Origin: Nymphaea colorata
Lineage: Eukaryota; Streptophyta; Magnoliopsida; Nymphaeales; Nymphaeaceae
Direction of reading: 5' to 3'
Assembly: GCF_008831285.2 (NCBI RefSeq)
Contig: NC_045147.1
Span: forward strand, 3,248,001 to 3,312,000
DNA: 64,000 nt
This document shows, one piece after another, positions 21,461 through 32,867 of the stretch. Within the stretch, counting starts at the first letter, position 1, and each line of letters opens with the position of its first letter. Below the pieces are notes generated by a model that saw only the letters and a list, made by a program, of their open reading frames with translations, was not told the origin of the DNA and made no database searches. The translations under genes and the position numbers were made by a program.

Positions 21461-22505
21461 GGAGAGGGAGGCAGTAGCCGGTGCCTTTCACAGATGCCAG
21501 TGGGCCTACCAGCATAGGGAAAAAGCACCGGCAGGCGGCAGTGGTTGGTTCTAGTGGATGAGAAATTGGGCAAGGTCGGGAGAGAAAAAGTGAGAAAAAA
21601 TAATAAAATAGTAACATAAAAGAAAACAGGAGCATCTGAGCCATCTGATCTTAAAATCAAATGGGTCAGATCATCTATCATTTTGACAAATTAATGCCAG
21701 AATGGTTCAGTTTCTTAATATATATATGTGTATTTCTTTTAAATGATAGGTTCTACTTCCTTTATGCAAGCACTGATGGATGTGCTGAAAGCTACGAAAC
21801 GGGAAATTTTTAAAGTTTTCTTCTAAAAAATCACGTCAAAAAGATTAGGTGGAAAGTGCAAGAAGAAAAGAAATGGTATTGAAGATTAAATGCTTTCCCA
21901 AATCTTACCTAACAGGATTTTAGCTTCTTGACAAATAGCGATCTACAACTTCTTTCAATTTCCCTTTTTTCTGTGTGTGTTAAACTAGCTAGGGGTGGGT
22001 AGACCTACCACCTTGTGCAAATCTTCTAGACCTATTAAATGCATAGCTACAGACATAGTTTTCTGGTTTTAAATGCATGCCGAGGTTTTTCTGGCAAGTT
22101 ATTTCTTACAGAAAAAAATTAATTCAGGGAAATTTTAAAACAACTAAATCCTAAAAATAAAATGTAAAAATAACTATCTGGTAACTAAAAACTGTAAAAA
22201 CGTGACAATAGATAAAAGAAATGAAGAAAATGGTACATTTAGTCCTTTTTTTTTTCAGCTGATCTGTTTTAAATGGTTCGTGCTTGGAATTTTCAATTTG
22301 CTGTGTGTCCGCTGCCTAAACTCAGCTTGCAAATTGAAAGCAAAAGAAACAACCATAGAAAAGGAGAGAAGTTGTATTATCACAATTTTAGTATCCAGTC
22401 TTGGGTGTCAACTAAAGTTGGTGGAGTTGGGTGCCGTTCAATGTATGTCTAGAAGCTCTGCAGAAAATGAAATGAAAAAGACCCATACGTCATTTACAAA
22501 AACGG
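21461..22505. other. intergenic, nothing recognised
   Basis: AT-rich; the 107-codon frame at 22202-22525 ends inside the microsatellite of the next repeat and has no recognisable domain. Confidence 0.5.
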
Positions 22506-22997
22506 ATATATATATATATATATAAAACTTTTCAAAGCTACTTAGCCATTTAATCAGGACCAAGATGGGTAATTAAGAAAAATACAAAGAGAAAGAGTTA
22601 ATGATCAGTTTAGTCGTTCGGTATTCGTGAACACCTTTTTGTTTGTGTTTTTCTTTCAACCATTCATTTGATTCAAATGAATGAACTTGGTTAAATGGCT
22701 GATTGGTTAGATGGCTGATTATCAGAGTTGCCATTCAATTACTCTCTCTCTCTATATAGAGTAATTGAATGGCAACTCTGATAATCAGCCATCTAACCAA
22801 TCAGCCATTTAACCAAGTTCATTCATTTGAATCAAATGAATGGTTGAAAGAAAAACACAAACAAAAAGGTGTTCACGAATACCGAACGACTAAACTGATC
22901 ATTAACTCTTTCTCTTTGTATTTTTCTTAATTACCCATCTTGGTCCTGATTAAATGGCTAAGTAGCTTTGAAAAGTTTTATATATATATATATATAT
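22506..22997. repeat. perfect giant inverted repeat, 240-bp arms
   Basis: The left arm 22506-22745 and right arm 22758-22997 are inverted copies around a 12-base loop (ctctctctatat). By eye I found no mismatch or indel, and the axis is constant end to end. Each outer end is a (TA)n run. No coding capacity. RNA across it would fold into one long duplex, a typical siRNA source. It may be a foldback element or a very young inverted duplication. Confidence 0.92.
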
Positions 22998-23195
22998 ATA
23001 AGTAGGTTTAAGTCTGACACAGTTTTTTCTGTAGTCAACCATCAATCCTGTTGACTGGACAACAGAATGAGCTTGTAACCATCGCATGATCATTTAATGT
23101 GCATATTACATGGAGCCTCTATGATGTGAATTGTGGAATCCGAAGTCATGAGTATAAATGTGATGTTACATGTGTGTTCTTTCTTGCCTTCAATT
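22998..23195. other. spacer
   Basis: AT-rich DNA between the inverted repeat and the copia remnant; nothing recognised. Confidence 0.4.
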
Positions 23196-23199
23196 CTAA

Positions 23200-24022
23200 C
23201 ATGTATCAGAGCCAATGGTGGTGCGAAACTTTGTTGAATTCCAGTTTCATCAACATGGCATCAACCAGTTCTGGCAGCAGCCCGAATCAAGGGTAGATAA
23301 TTTATTCATCTCCTTCTGCACTTGCTTTTCTTGCTTCCGGAATTTCAAATTTGTATGTTCCAAAACCCGGAATATGTCACTGGGGATGATGTGATTAAGG
23401 TGGATTTTTTCCTCTCTCAGCAAGGCAGTCCATGCTTGAATTTTAGTTTGAAAAAATGTAAAAGAATTATATGCTGCCCATTCCAAAGAACAGGGTTTTT
23501 CAGCTTAAAGAACAACTTCAATGTCCTAAGAAAAGTGATAGAAGTGTTGATAAATATTTTGAGAGAGCCAAAACTTTGGCTTATCATTTGCCTCTTGCCG
23601 GGACACTGTCTAGGAGGATCATATTATTCTGTCCCTGTTGCATGGATTGCCACCTGAATAGCACTGCACACAAGCCAAGTCTAGCTTGAGTTGGGGCAGC
23701 TCAATTTCAAATCGACTCAAAAAACTCAAGCTCGACTCGAGCTCGAGTTGAACTTGATAGAATAAGCTCAAGCTTGACTCGACAAGCACAAACTCAACTC
23801 ATTTAGCTTGTTTATGTTAAGTATATCTCGTTTCTTTTAACTCATTAACTTGTTTACTATTCTCATTATAATTAGACATTCATTATGTGGTCGAACTGAG
23901 TCAAGTTCTTACTACTCGAACTCGACTCTTTTAAAATTTTGAGCATACATTTGAACTTGAATTGGGCTCGTTTATAACAAGTCAAATTTTGACAAGTGAG
24001 TTTGAGTAGAGCTCAAGCTGGC
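23200..24022 (+). pseudogene. copia gag remnant, duplicate A
   Basis: A primer-site-like string (tatcagagcc, 23208) precedes a gag-like start (MASTSSGSSPNQG, 23256). After several stops and shifts comes a recognisable copia gag piece (FQLKEQLQCPKKSDRSVDKY at about 23499-23558, then RAKTLAYHL), ending at a decayed LLHGLPPE region near 23637. From 23670 to 24022 comes a different, ctcgagctcgac-rich non-coding tail. The whole unit is repeated as duplicate B, which starts directly after it. Confidence 0.7.
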
Positions 24023-24030
24023 TTGGCTCA

Positions 24031-24338
24031 GCTTCATCAACATGGCATCAACCAGTTGTGGCAGTAACCCGAATCAGGGATAGATAATTTGTTCATCTCC
24101 TTCTGCACTTGCTTTTCTTGCTCCTGAAATTTGTATGTTCCAAACCCGGAATATGTTACTTGAGGATGATGTGATGAAGCCTGAAGGTGTATTTTATCCT
24201 CTCCCAGCAAGGTTGTCCATGCTTGAGTTTTAGGTTTCAAAACTTCATATGCTTTTTGGAAAAATGTAAAGGAATTATATGCTGCCCATTCCAAAGAACA
24301 GGGTTTTTCAACTTAAAGAACAACTTCAATGTCCTAAG
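24031..24338 (+). pseudogene. copia gag remnant, duplicate B, left half
   Basis: Repeats 23247-23530 with point changes and small indels. It breaks off at gtcctaag (24331-24338), where the hAT-like element is inserted, and resumes at 27632. Confidence 0.8.
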
Positions 24339-26912
24339 CAGTGGTGGAGCCTGAATTTTTTGCAGGGGCAGGCCAAACGGTCCTTGGGTCGGACCAAACC
24401 AAGAGAAGCGACAGGTCAACCAAAAGGAGCGACGGATAAGTGTCATATATATATAGTCTTGATAAAGGGAATAGGAAGAGCGGAGGCCTCTTACTCCTTC
24501 CTCACACGTTTTACGATTTTTTCTTAGAACAAACAAGCAAGAGAGAGGCCTCCCCTGCGTGAGAAACAGGGCTCCCTGCTGCTTCTCCTGTTCCAATGCC
24601 GAGGAGTGAAGGGTAGAGTTTTCTGAAACAAGGTGCATCTCTCTCTCGTCGTCGTCTTCTTCTTTTTATTATTGTTTTTTCTGATTTTTTGGGGCCACCC
24701 TTGTTCCAAAACCTCTCTCTCTCTCCTCTCCGTAGACTTGTTTCTCCTCAGAGCAACAACACGGGAAAAAAAAAAAAAAAAAACGACTCGACCTCCCTCC
24801 CCAATCACAAACCCCACGCTTTTCAATCCTCCAGATTCCAGCAATTGATTGTTTGATGTAACCAATCTTCCCCTGCGTGAGAAACAGGGCTCCCTGCTGT
24901 TTCTTCTCCTCCTACTTCTGTCAAATAAAAAATTATTAAAACATTTACTTACAAGATTGTTCAGCCCACTAAAAACAATCAGTGAGGGTTTGATAAAACT
25001 GTGGATAGATCCGCGAGAAATCAAACGCAACCTCACTGGTTTTTCTTTTATTCAAATAAGTTTTCATTTTTAAAAAGCTTTTTGGGCATATAGGGGGCTG
25101 AGCTGAGGGTTGCCCGGTATGAAAATTCATAATACATTCTACTGCCCACAACCACCATCCTTGCAACAAATATACACCCGGCTTCCAATAGATATATATT
25201 TCTTCCAGAAAAAGTGAAAACAACAAGCAGCCTTCAATAGATATATATTTCGTCCAAAAAAAAAAAAAAAAAAACAGCCCCGAAAAAGAATCTTGTTCTT
25301 CCTCCAAGGCGCTGCTATCCGGGACCAATTTCCATCAAGTTCCAGATTTGATCCAAACTCAAAATCTGGATAAGCTTTACAAAAGGTAGTAAATCTGTCT
25401 TCAGTTAACATGACATTACAAATAAACGTAATATCTGGTTTCTTGGCATCAATTGATCAAAAACAACCTCTAGAGACTGCTGTGTTAGAAAGCCGCCTTA
25501 CATTCCTACTAAGTCTCCTCATAAAGAAAATAAGAATATTAGGTCGGGTTCTTACCGAATCAGGACAATAATTCGGGACATTCTTCTTGTTGCCTTCAAT
25601 ATTAATCCGATTAGATAGTCATTTTGAAGCGCAGAAGGGGGAATATGAAATCCAATGGAAAGTAGATATGTAAAAAATAAGTCCTGTTACGGACAGGTTA
25701 TATGTAACACACAAACGGTTGCCCCACGAGATCTAGTTAGGAATGCTGCCATGATCCGTGCTGAACGGTATCTTTTTTCAATTGGTTGAAGATTGATATT
25801 ATGTTTTTTTATTAAAAAATAGAAATAAACAAAAAAGGCTGTAAATACAAAAGACTAATAACAAAAAATCAACAAATTGTTGTTGCAACTGATTAAACAC
25901 GAAGGGGTAAATTGCTGTTTGCGTGATTAACAATCTTTGTGAACACCAAAGAGCTTGAATTAAGAAACCAAACAAGGCTAATAATGTAATGTTTGTGAAT
26001 CAGAATATTGCACATACATAGCAATATACGGACTAAATGTTTTTAACCCTTTTTTGGCATAAGGTAATGGATTGAAAATGACTTCCATATGATGATCAAG
26101 AGGACCACCCTCTTCCTCCATGTAGGAAAAAGGCCAAAAAAATAAAAAGAAAAGAGTGAAGCAAGCATGGCAAGGGAACACATTAAGATGAATCCAGAAG
26201 TAAAGTTTAATTTTTTTTTGTGGTGCCTTCAACCAAGAGTTCATAAAAAATTGGAGGCGGGTTGCTCGATGTCTGCTGGTGTGGGCGAGTCCTTGTTGCT
26301 GTCAAACGTCTACGGAACAGAAACACATGATCTACCGAACAGTAATGACTTCTTCTCAATGTGTTGCAAACAAACAAACCAAAAAAAAAAAAAAAAAAAA
26401 AAAAATCAAATTTCTGCAACATGATTTTGTATTTTCTTTTTCTTTTTTATCTTTGTCCCCTTCTTCCTTGGTTCCTTTCATGGCCATTTGCGGTTCTATC
26501 CTTTTTTTTCTCTTTTTTTTTTGTGATTTTCATCCAACAAACTTCTAACATCCTACAAATTTGAATTCACAAATAAAAGATTGATATAAAGATGAGACCG
26601 TATAATCAAACGCGGTTTTGACTGGATTGGATAGAGTACACACGTGCAAGCCTACCCACTCATTTGTTGGTTAACCCAAAAAAAAAAAACACGTTTCTTG
26701 TTTCTTGATCCAAAAAATACATTTTTTGAAACTATAGATTCGGAAAGTATTTGATGTTCAATAGACCATTGAGAAAACCTTGTTAGGTGAGGCATTCCTG
26801 TAATTCGAAATAGGGTGAAGCTAATTTTTTTTTTTTTTTATGAAGCACTAAATATATAGTTAATAAATTTTTAATTGGTTTTATAGGCAGTGACCCGGAT
26901 TTTGTGGGGTTG

Positions 26913-27010
26913 TCTCATGTAACTGGACCCAGGTTTATTGTGATTCAACATGTAAATTCAATCTCATCTAACTGGACCAAGGTTTATTGTGGTTCAACGT
27001 TTAAATTCAA
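26913..27010. repeat. 49-bp tandem duplication
   Basis: tctcatgtaactggaccc... (26913-26961) is repeated as tctcatctaactggacca... (26962-27010). The preceding sequence, a poly-T run plus cactaaatatatag and cagtgacccgg, recurs in variant form at 53140-53222. Confidence 0.8.
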
Positions 27011-27464
27011 AATTTTAAATTGGGTTAAGTGGGGCACACACCCAACGGAGCCGCCACAACCTATCTCCCCTTGATTCAAAAGTTCATCTCCACTAATCAA
27101 ACCAACTGATATGGATCGCAAATCTACCGTCGAATACTAATAAAAAATTGAAAATAAAATTGGTTGTGTCATATATATAGTGGACCGCACAAAATATTTA
27201 TCCATATATAAATAAATATAGTTTGTTTATCTATTCAGTTATATATAAGTAATGGTGAGGCAATTAACATGGTTGGGTGTTTTGTATTGTTTGATCCAAC
27301 TGAATTGTGTATCCATGTTTCTTTCTCTCTTGTTTCCTTCTTCCTTATGGACGTGCTTGCCTCACTATGCGGACTTTTACCTTTTGTTTTTTTAAATGGT
27401 GGGTGGAAAGCTGATCTTCCACGAGTGAGGGTTGAAGCTTCCTCCCATCTTCTCAGGGTCATGG

Positions 27465-27631
27465 CAGGAGCGGAACCAGGATTTTTTTTAAGGGCGGACC
27501 AAACGATCCATGGGTCGGACCAAGAGGAGCGACAGGTCGGGCCAAGAAGAGCGACGGGTCGGGCCAAACTAAAAAAATTTTGATTTTTTCAATATAATTT
27601 TTTTTTTCTGCGCTCACTCCCTCCGCCCCTG
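27465..27631. repeat. subterminal copy of hAT-like left end
   Basis: caggagcggaaccagg and the following ggtcggaccaag... gcgacaggtcgggcc repeat the element's left end (24339-24430) in the same direction. With the right end it looks like a small complete MITE (ends caggagcgga/caggggcgga), but it lacks its own target duplication. Confidence 0.65.
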
Positions 27632-28130
27632 GTCCTAAGAAAAGTGATAGAAGTGTTGATAAATACTTTCAGCGAGCCAAAACTATGCCTTATCATTTGC
27701 CTCATGCTAGGACACTGTCTAAGAGGATTATATTATTCCTTCCCGGTTGCATGGAATGCCACCTGAATAGGAATGCACACAAGCCGGCTCACCCTTGAGT
27801 TGGGGCAGCTCGATTTCGAACTCTACTAAAAAAAACTCAAGCTCGACTCAAACTCAAGTTGAACTTGATAGGACAAGGTCAAGCTTGACTTGACAAGCAC
27901 AAACTCGACTTGTTTAACTTGTTTATATGTTAAGTATGTCTCGTTTCTTTTAACTCGTTAACTCGTTTACTATTTTCTCATTATAATTCAACATTCATTA
28001 TGTGGTCGAGCTGAGTCGAGTTTAAATGAATTAAGTTCTTACAACTCGAACTTGACTCGTTTAACATTTCGAGCATATATTTGGACTCAAGTTTTGACTC
28101 GTTTATAAGAGTCAAGTTTTGACAAGCGTA
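27632..28130 (+). pseudogene. copia gag remnant, duplicate B, right half
   Basis: Continues duplicate B after the insertion: it matches 23523-24000, including the gag piece (aaaagtgatagaagtgttga) and the ctcgactc-rich tail. The tail motif appears a third time, more decayed, at about 29480-29625. Confidence 0.8.
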
Positions 28131-28619
28131 CACCTAAATATGATGCCTTCAAAGTTTCCATTACCACTCTTGTGCAATCTTCCCGGTTGCATTAAATTTG
28201 ACCCCCAAACGTAACCTTGTCCAACGAAACTCACCGTCATTTGGTTACAATCAGAACTATCAAAACAATTTTGAAATCAAAATGCTTATTTTTTAAGAAA
28301 TTGAAATTTTAAACAAACCGGGGATTTTGTTTTTAAAATTTTGAACCTAAAACTTGGGCTTTTGATTCCATTTCAATTTAAGGCACAACTATGATTCTGG
28401 AGTTTTCATTCTTGAACCAAAATTCCAAACCGTCAAACGCCTCCAATGGTAATGACTATTCAAAGTGGGGTAATGGATCATCTTTGTCTCTCATATTGGA
28501 AATTCTTATATTTCTTTTGGATCTATTTTTTCATGAAAGATATTTCCTGTGTGGCTAACATTACTAATTGCTCTTTGTCGAAAGAATTATTCATGACAAC
28601 CTAATGATATTCGAGTTCC

Positions 28620-28860
28620 AGCCAGTGGTAGAGATACATGAGGTCTGGTGTGCACCAGCCCATCCAAAGTTTCATTAGAAGAATCCAAAGTGAATTATGT
28701 TATGATAATTTAAAAATTACATAGGTTGCTTACATCAGACTTATTTTGGCGACTCTAATGTCTCTCAACAAAAAAATCATAGTCCTGCAACTGGTTCTAG
28801 CTAGTAGCCAAGCCACATATAGGCTGGTGTGGGCAGTTGTCTGGATCTGATACTGAGAGG
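28620..28860. repeat. decayed hAT-type MITE remnants
   Basis: ccagtggtagagatacatgagg... at the left and agccaagccacatatagg...gtgggcagttgtct at the right share the gtgggcagttgcccacac motif with the remnants at 39226-39420 and 54097-54272. Boundaries are uncertain. Confidence 0.45.
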
Positions 28861-30049
28861 ATCATTTAGATCGTTGCAGAAATCCAGTCCCAACCCAAAT
28901 TACATCTAGTTGTTAATTTAATTGTTGACGTAACTCTCAATCGTAAATCCAAAGTATTCCCAAATTTTCATGTGTGATTTGAATTCTCTTTAGAGTTTTA
29001 AAATGATGATTGATTAAACCGTTCCAGAAGAAGTGGATTAATATATATTTAGCTTCTATGAGCCATACACAAATTCATTTCTTAGTAATACACGTACCAC
29101 ACCATAAAAGTTAAAGCTGTAAATCTTTTTCGCTTTACAAAGGCAATTCTATAACTTAAAGAAATTGAGTAAACCTGATCCTTGAAGGGAGCCATTGAGG
29201 TTAAATGCTGTCGCCAGAAGAAGAAGAAGAAGGCCGAAAGCTCTTCTCAGTCCTTGGTCTGCGGTCTAAGACTACTTTCGGACTTGAGTAAGGTATGGTA
29301 CACCCACTAAATAGAGTGTTCCTATTTCGTTGTAATCTAAAAAACTAGTGCCCATGAAAAACTAACAACCAAACTTTCACCAGCTCCTCAACCCAACAAG
29401 CTGTGCTATGTCCCTTGAGAGATTTGGATTAAATTTTGTCATGTTTTGAGTGAGAAAGTAAAAGGACTCCTAGATTAAACGAGCTTGCTCGAGTCTAATT
29501 GAATCGACTTTAACTTGACTCATTTATATGCTCCAGTTTTCAGTTAAGCTAGAGCTCAATTTGTTTAGCAAAGGAGTCGAACTGAAGCTCAAGTTGGCTC
29601 GATTCATTGCCAAGTTATTCTTAGATCTCACATAATCTAGTTAACTTTTTATTTTAGTAAACATTCTTATTTAACTGAACATGGAGGAGCTAAATTATAG
29701 GAATTGAGATCCCATTATCCAAATCTGCTCTGACTTATTTTCCCATGGCAGCATCTTAAACAACAGAAGATAACAGCTCAGGCCGTGCCATCTGTCCAGT
29801 CTGGTCGGCCATTGGTAGCCCACCATCTTGGCAGCCGATTCCGCCCGAGGTAAGACTGGTTGGTCGGCTTCATCCGAAATTCCATCCCAACGGCTTGACT
29901 GCTGGTTAATCAAGAGGGGAAAACGGATCCTAAGTATTCGGGTCTGCAATTCTGGTTTCATCCATTATTCTGTGCGAACAAGATCCGTATCGAATCAAAT
30001 TTATCTTTTTAGATTGTAAATTTGTAATCACTTATGTCAGATGGTATGC

Positions 30050-30166
30050 AAGTCCATCTTGAAATGGTTACAAGTTTAATTGTTCTTGAACCATTAATGT
30101 ATATACATCACTATTTTCTCTAAGTTCATCTTGAAAATGGTTACAAGTTTAATTGCTCTTAAACCA
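30050..30166. repeat. 44-bp direct repeat pair
   Basis: 30050-30093 and 30122-30166 (aagtccatcttgaaatgg... and aagttcatcttgaaaatgg...) share all but a few bases. Confidence 0.75.
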
Positions 30167-30376
30167 GTTTTTAGGTCTGTAATGATCAAAAGAACCGCCA
30201 TTGTTGCTAAGATCACTGCAAACAGAACCCACTTTCACAAGCTACTCTGTTTCACAATTTAAGCCTTTTTTAATACCAACAAACAGGAAGAACACAGACA
30301 CACACAGTAGCAGCAAGAACAACAGAAGAAGCAGCAACAAGAACACTGTGAAAGATACAAAGGTAGCTCATTCAGA

Positions 30377-31336
30377 TCAATCACGATTGATGAAGGAGAC
30401 GATGCGGTTCATGAGATCCTTGGCCTTCTGGGTCTTGTTGTTGAAGAGGTAGAAGCAATGGCCCTCCCCTTCCGTTTCTTCCAGCTCCAGGTCGCCGCTC
30501 CACCCGCTTTTTTTCAGGGCGTCGTGGTACAGGAGTCCCCTTCCTCTCAGGTGATCCTTCTCCGCCACGCACACCAGCACCCTCTTGCACACCAGCTTCG
30601 CCAGGTCCGGCGAGCTCGCCGCCACGATGTTGATCAGCGGGTCGTCCGGCAGGCGCGTGGTCGGGCACACGAATTGCCAGTGGTCGTCCTCCGACGCGTT
30701 CGCCTCCGAGAAGACGGTGTGGATCGCGATGAGCCCCACCACCTTAACCGGAACATCTCCCTCCGTTGGAACCGGCCCGAACGCCGGGGCGCCACTGGCT
30801 GCCATCGCCATGTGGTGGGCGAAGTTCCCGCCGGAACTCTCCCCGATGAAGAAGAACCGGTCGAAGTCGCCGTGCTCCGCCAGCCACGGCTCCGCGCCGG
30901 GGCCGGCCGTCGCCTGGCGGGCCACCCACTGGACGGCCGCCCAGGAGTCGAGGTAGCCGGTGGGGATGGGATGCTCTGGCGCGAGGCGATACTCGACGGA
31001 GACCGCGAGGACGCCGGCCTGGGCGGAAAGGGCGGTGAGGTGATTGTGGGCGACGCGGCTGAAGGCGGAGCCGGCGCAGAAGCCGCCGCCGTGGAAGTGG
31101 ATGAGGATGGGCAGCTTCTTTCGGTTGGTTGGTGGTGGGTTGGGAAGGGGAGGGAGGAAGAGGCGGACGGCGACGCCTGTTTCCGGGGAGATGACGACGT
31201 CCTTGGTGGAGACGCCGGTTTCCGGGTCGACGCCCGCAGGGACCAAGTCCGGCGGCATGAAGCGCTCGACGCGGCCGTCCTTGTAGATGCGGACGAAGGG
31301 AGGGCGATCCTCTGCGATCTCTTGGGACGGATCCAT
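30377..31336 (-). CDS. CXE2, plant carboxylesterase
   Basis: 319 residues, intronless, full length for the CXE family. ATG at 31336 in good context (gagaccATGG). Motifs: RIYKDGRVER 16-25; HGGG 82-85 with FCAGSAF after it; YRLAPEHP 117-124; nucleophile elbow GESSG with Ser167 (the family usually has GDSAG); Asp261 in AEKD; His293 in EGHCFY. The triad is complete, so an active esterase is expected; substrate unknown. It pairs most closely with CXE3 (shared AEPWLAEHGDF, ASGAPAFGP and a Glu in the elbow). A TATA box lies about 60 bases upstream. Very GC-rich third positions create long antisense frames that are not genes. Confidence 0.95.
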   Translation of the reverse strand: MDPSQEIAEDRPPFVRIYKDGRVERFMPPDLVPAGVDPETGVSTKDVVISPETGVAVRLFLPPLPNPPPTNRKKLPILIHFHGGGFCAGSAFSRVAHNHLTALSAQAGVLAVSVEYRLAPEHPIPTGYLDSWAAVQWVARQATAGPGAEPWLAEHGDFDRFFFIGESSGGNFAHHMAMAASGAPAFGPVPTEGDVPVKVVGLIAIHTVFSEANASEDDHWQFVCPTTRLPDDPLINIVAASSPDLAKLVCKRVLVCVAEKDHLRGRGLLYHDALKKSGWSGDLELEETEGEGHCFYLFNNKTQKAKDLMNRIVSFINRD

Positions 31337-31392
31337 GGTCTCCTTCTCTGTTCTTCGCTCACTTTTCTTCTACCCACAGGGAAAGGGAGGAA

Positions 31393-31403
31393 CCATTTTA
31401 TAG
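31393..31403 (-). promoter_or_regulatory. CXE2 TATA box
   Basis: Minus strand ctataaaatgg, 57-67 bases before the ATG at 31336. It would give a short leader of about 30 bases. Confidence 0.6.
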
Positions 31404-32867
31404 ATTCTCAGTTACAACCCTGCATAGATTGCTCCGTTTCAGCAAAGACAAATATCCGATAGAGTTTGGATCTGATTCCACCCGGTTCAGAACAAAATGG
31501 AAAATCATCAGCTACTCATGTTGGGTCCATGAGATCCAATTCAACATTATTTAGTATGTCCAATACACAAACTTTGTCGACGGTTAAAAGAATATAATTC
31601 CAGTCCTTTTAAGATGCATAGATTTTCAGTTTAACAATATGAGTGTGTTGAGTATGTTGAAGGTGTTGAAGGTTGAGAGCTATTTCAAGACTTGGGTAAA
31701 AAATGAGATACCTATCAATTGGAGTGTACAAGTCCAATATTTGTAGTTGAAAAAATTATCACCCGCAAGAATGAAACTAACAACCAGACTTTCACCAATC
31801 ATTAAAACCTGAACTTGAAACTTCATAGATGCCAGTATCTAGACGTGGTTTACTACATACTTTATCTGTGTGGCCTGTTCGATGGCTCCAGAAGCGTTCA
31901 GAACGGCAGGTGGTAACTGAGATTGCATTAGAGTATAGAGGTGGAGTTGATAATACAACTCTATCCTATGCAGAGTCATTGGTAACAAAATGTTGGTTGC
32001 TCTTAATTAAACAAAGAGAAGAAAGAGTGTGTTTTTTTCCTTCCTGGCATGCTTAAAACTGCTTGGAAGTCAAATTGGAAAGCTCCCTGCAAATTTAACA
32101 ATTTGAAAACCATGGCCTTGCCAATACTCCAAGACCATAATTTTCATCTGATTACAATGATCTAAAAAAGAGAAGACCATTATATTTATTTTTATATTGT
32201 TTATAATTATCATGATGAGAGATCTGTAGGAGTGCAGTGAGGGTGAACCTACCTTTTATAAGGGTTATGTATAGTTTCTATTTTTATCATCTTTTTATTT
32301 TCATTCTTATAGCACTCATCCCAATAGCATCTGCCAGAAGACGCCTAAATTGGCCATCTTGGAGAATTAGAGGATGCAAGATAAACCATCAAACTGGTTC
32401 CCAGTTTCTAGTGTCCCCAGTAATGGTGTAAGCCAGTAGAGGTTGGGTATTTGAATGCTTTAAGATTTTATAATTTGGGAACTAAATCTCTTGAAATTTC
32501 ATAGATTACAAGATCTTATCTATGCATCTGTACATGGAGTGACCTCTAATTAAGTTACTGAATCATGGATATTTCACGTGTATGGTTGCAATGTTGAACA
32601 AAAAAGCTAACAACATTACTTTCTCGAAATATAGATGCACAGTTTTTCTGCAAAATACGTTGCATCAGATCCTCATTTAACCCCAACAATCTTCTGCAAG
32701 TGGAAAATCAATCATGCAAACCAGGGTCAAATTTAAGTAAGAAACTGAAACTGTTTCAAGGGCTAATCCCAAAGCATCAGAACAAATTCTCACTACCCAA
32801 AACATCATTTCTCTATCTCTGCTCAAACAGCTGATCTTTCTTCATGATATGAAAAAGACGGATCCTA
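31404..32867. other. CXE2-CXE3 intergenic, nothing recognised
   Basis: AT-rich, about 1.5 kb, the shortest spacing in the array. Frames at 31829-32056 and 32237-32431 have no recognisable domain. Confidence 0.5.

Larger units (their letters stand above)
24339..27631. mobile_element. 3.3-kb hAT-like non-autonomous insertion
   Basis: Flanked by a perfect 8-bp duplication gtcctaag (24331-24338 and 27632-27639), the hAT length. The ends are inverted: cagtggtggag at the left; the complement of the right end reads caggggcggag. Duplicate A has the uninterrupted empty site at 23523-23530, which proves the boundaries. No transposase is recognisable. The subterminal sequence at 27465-27560 repeats the left end in direct orientation. 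A 30-base direct repeat occurs at 24552 and 24870. Other contents are poly-A/T runs (24767, 25257, 26380, 26826) and a tandem duplication at 26913-27010. Confidence 0.88.
28131..30376. other. intergenic between hAT region and CXE2
   Basis: No gene. 28255-28440 resembles the Tourist-like MITE at 35011-35220. 28620-28860 holds decayed hAT-type ends (aagccacatataggctggtgtgggcagttg). 30050-30093 and 30122-30166 are a direct repeat. The last 200 bases are the 3' flank of CXE2. Confidence 0.5.

Noticed and set aside
25400..25760. Possible organelle DNA insert
   Set aside because: The stretch looks less repetitive than its surroundings, but I could not match it to any plastid or mitochondrial gene.
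30458..31462. 334-codon plus-strand frame over CXE2, and similar long antisense frames at 36671-37603, 32907-33377 and 50688-51851
   Set aside because: They are shadows: the CXE genes have very GC-rich third codon positions, which removes antisense stops. The proteins have no recognisable domain, while the minus-strand frames carry all family motifs.
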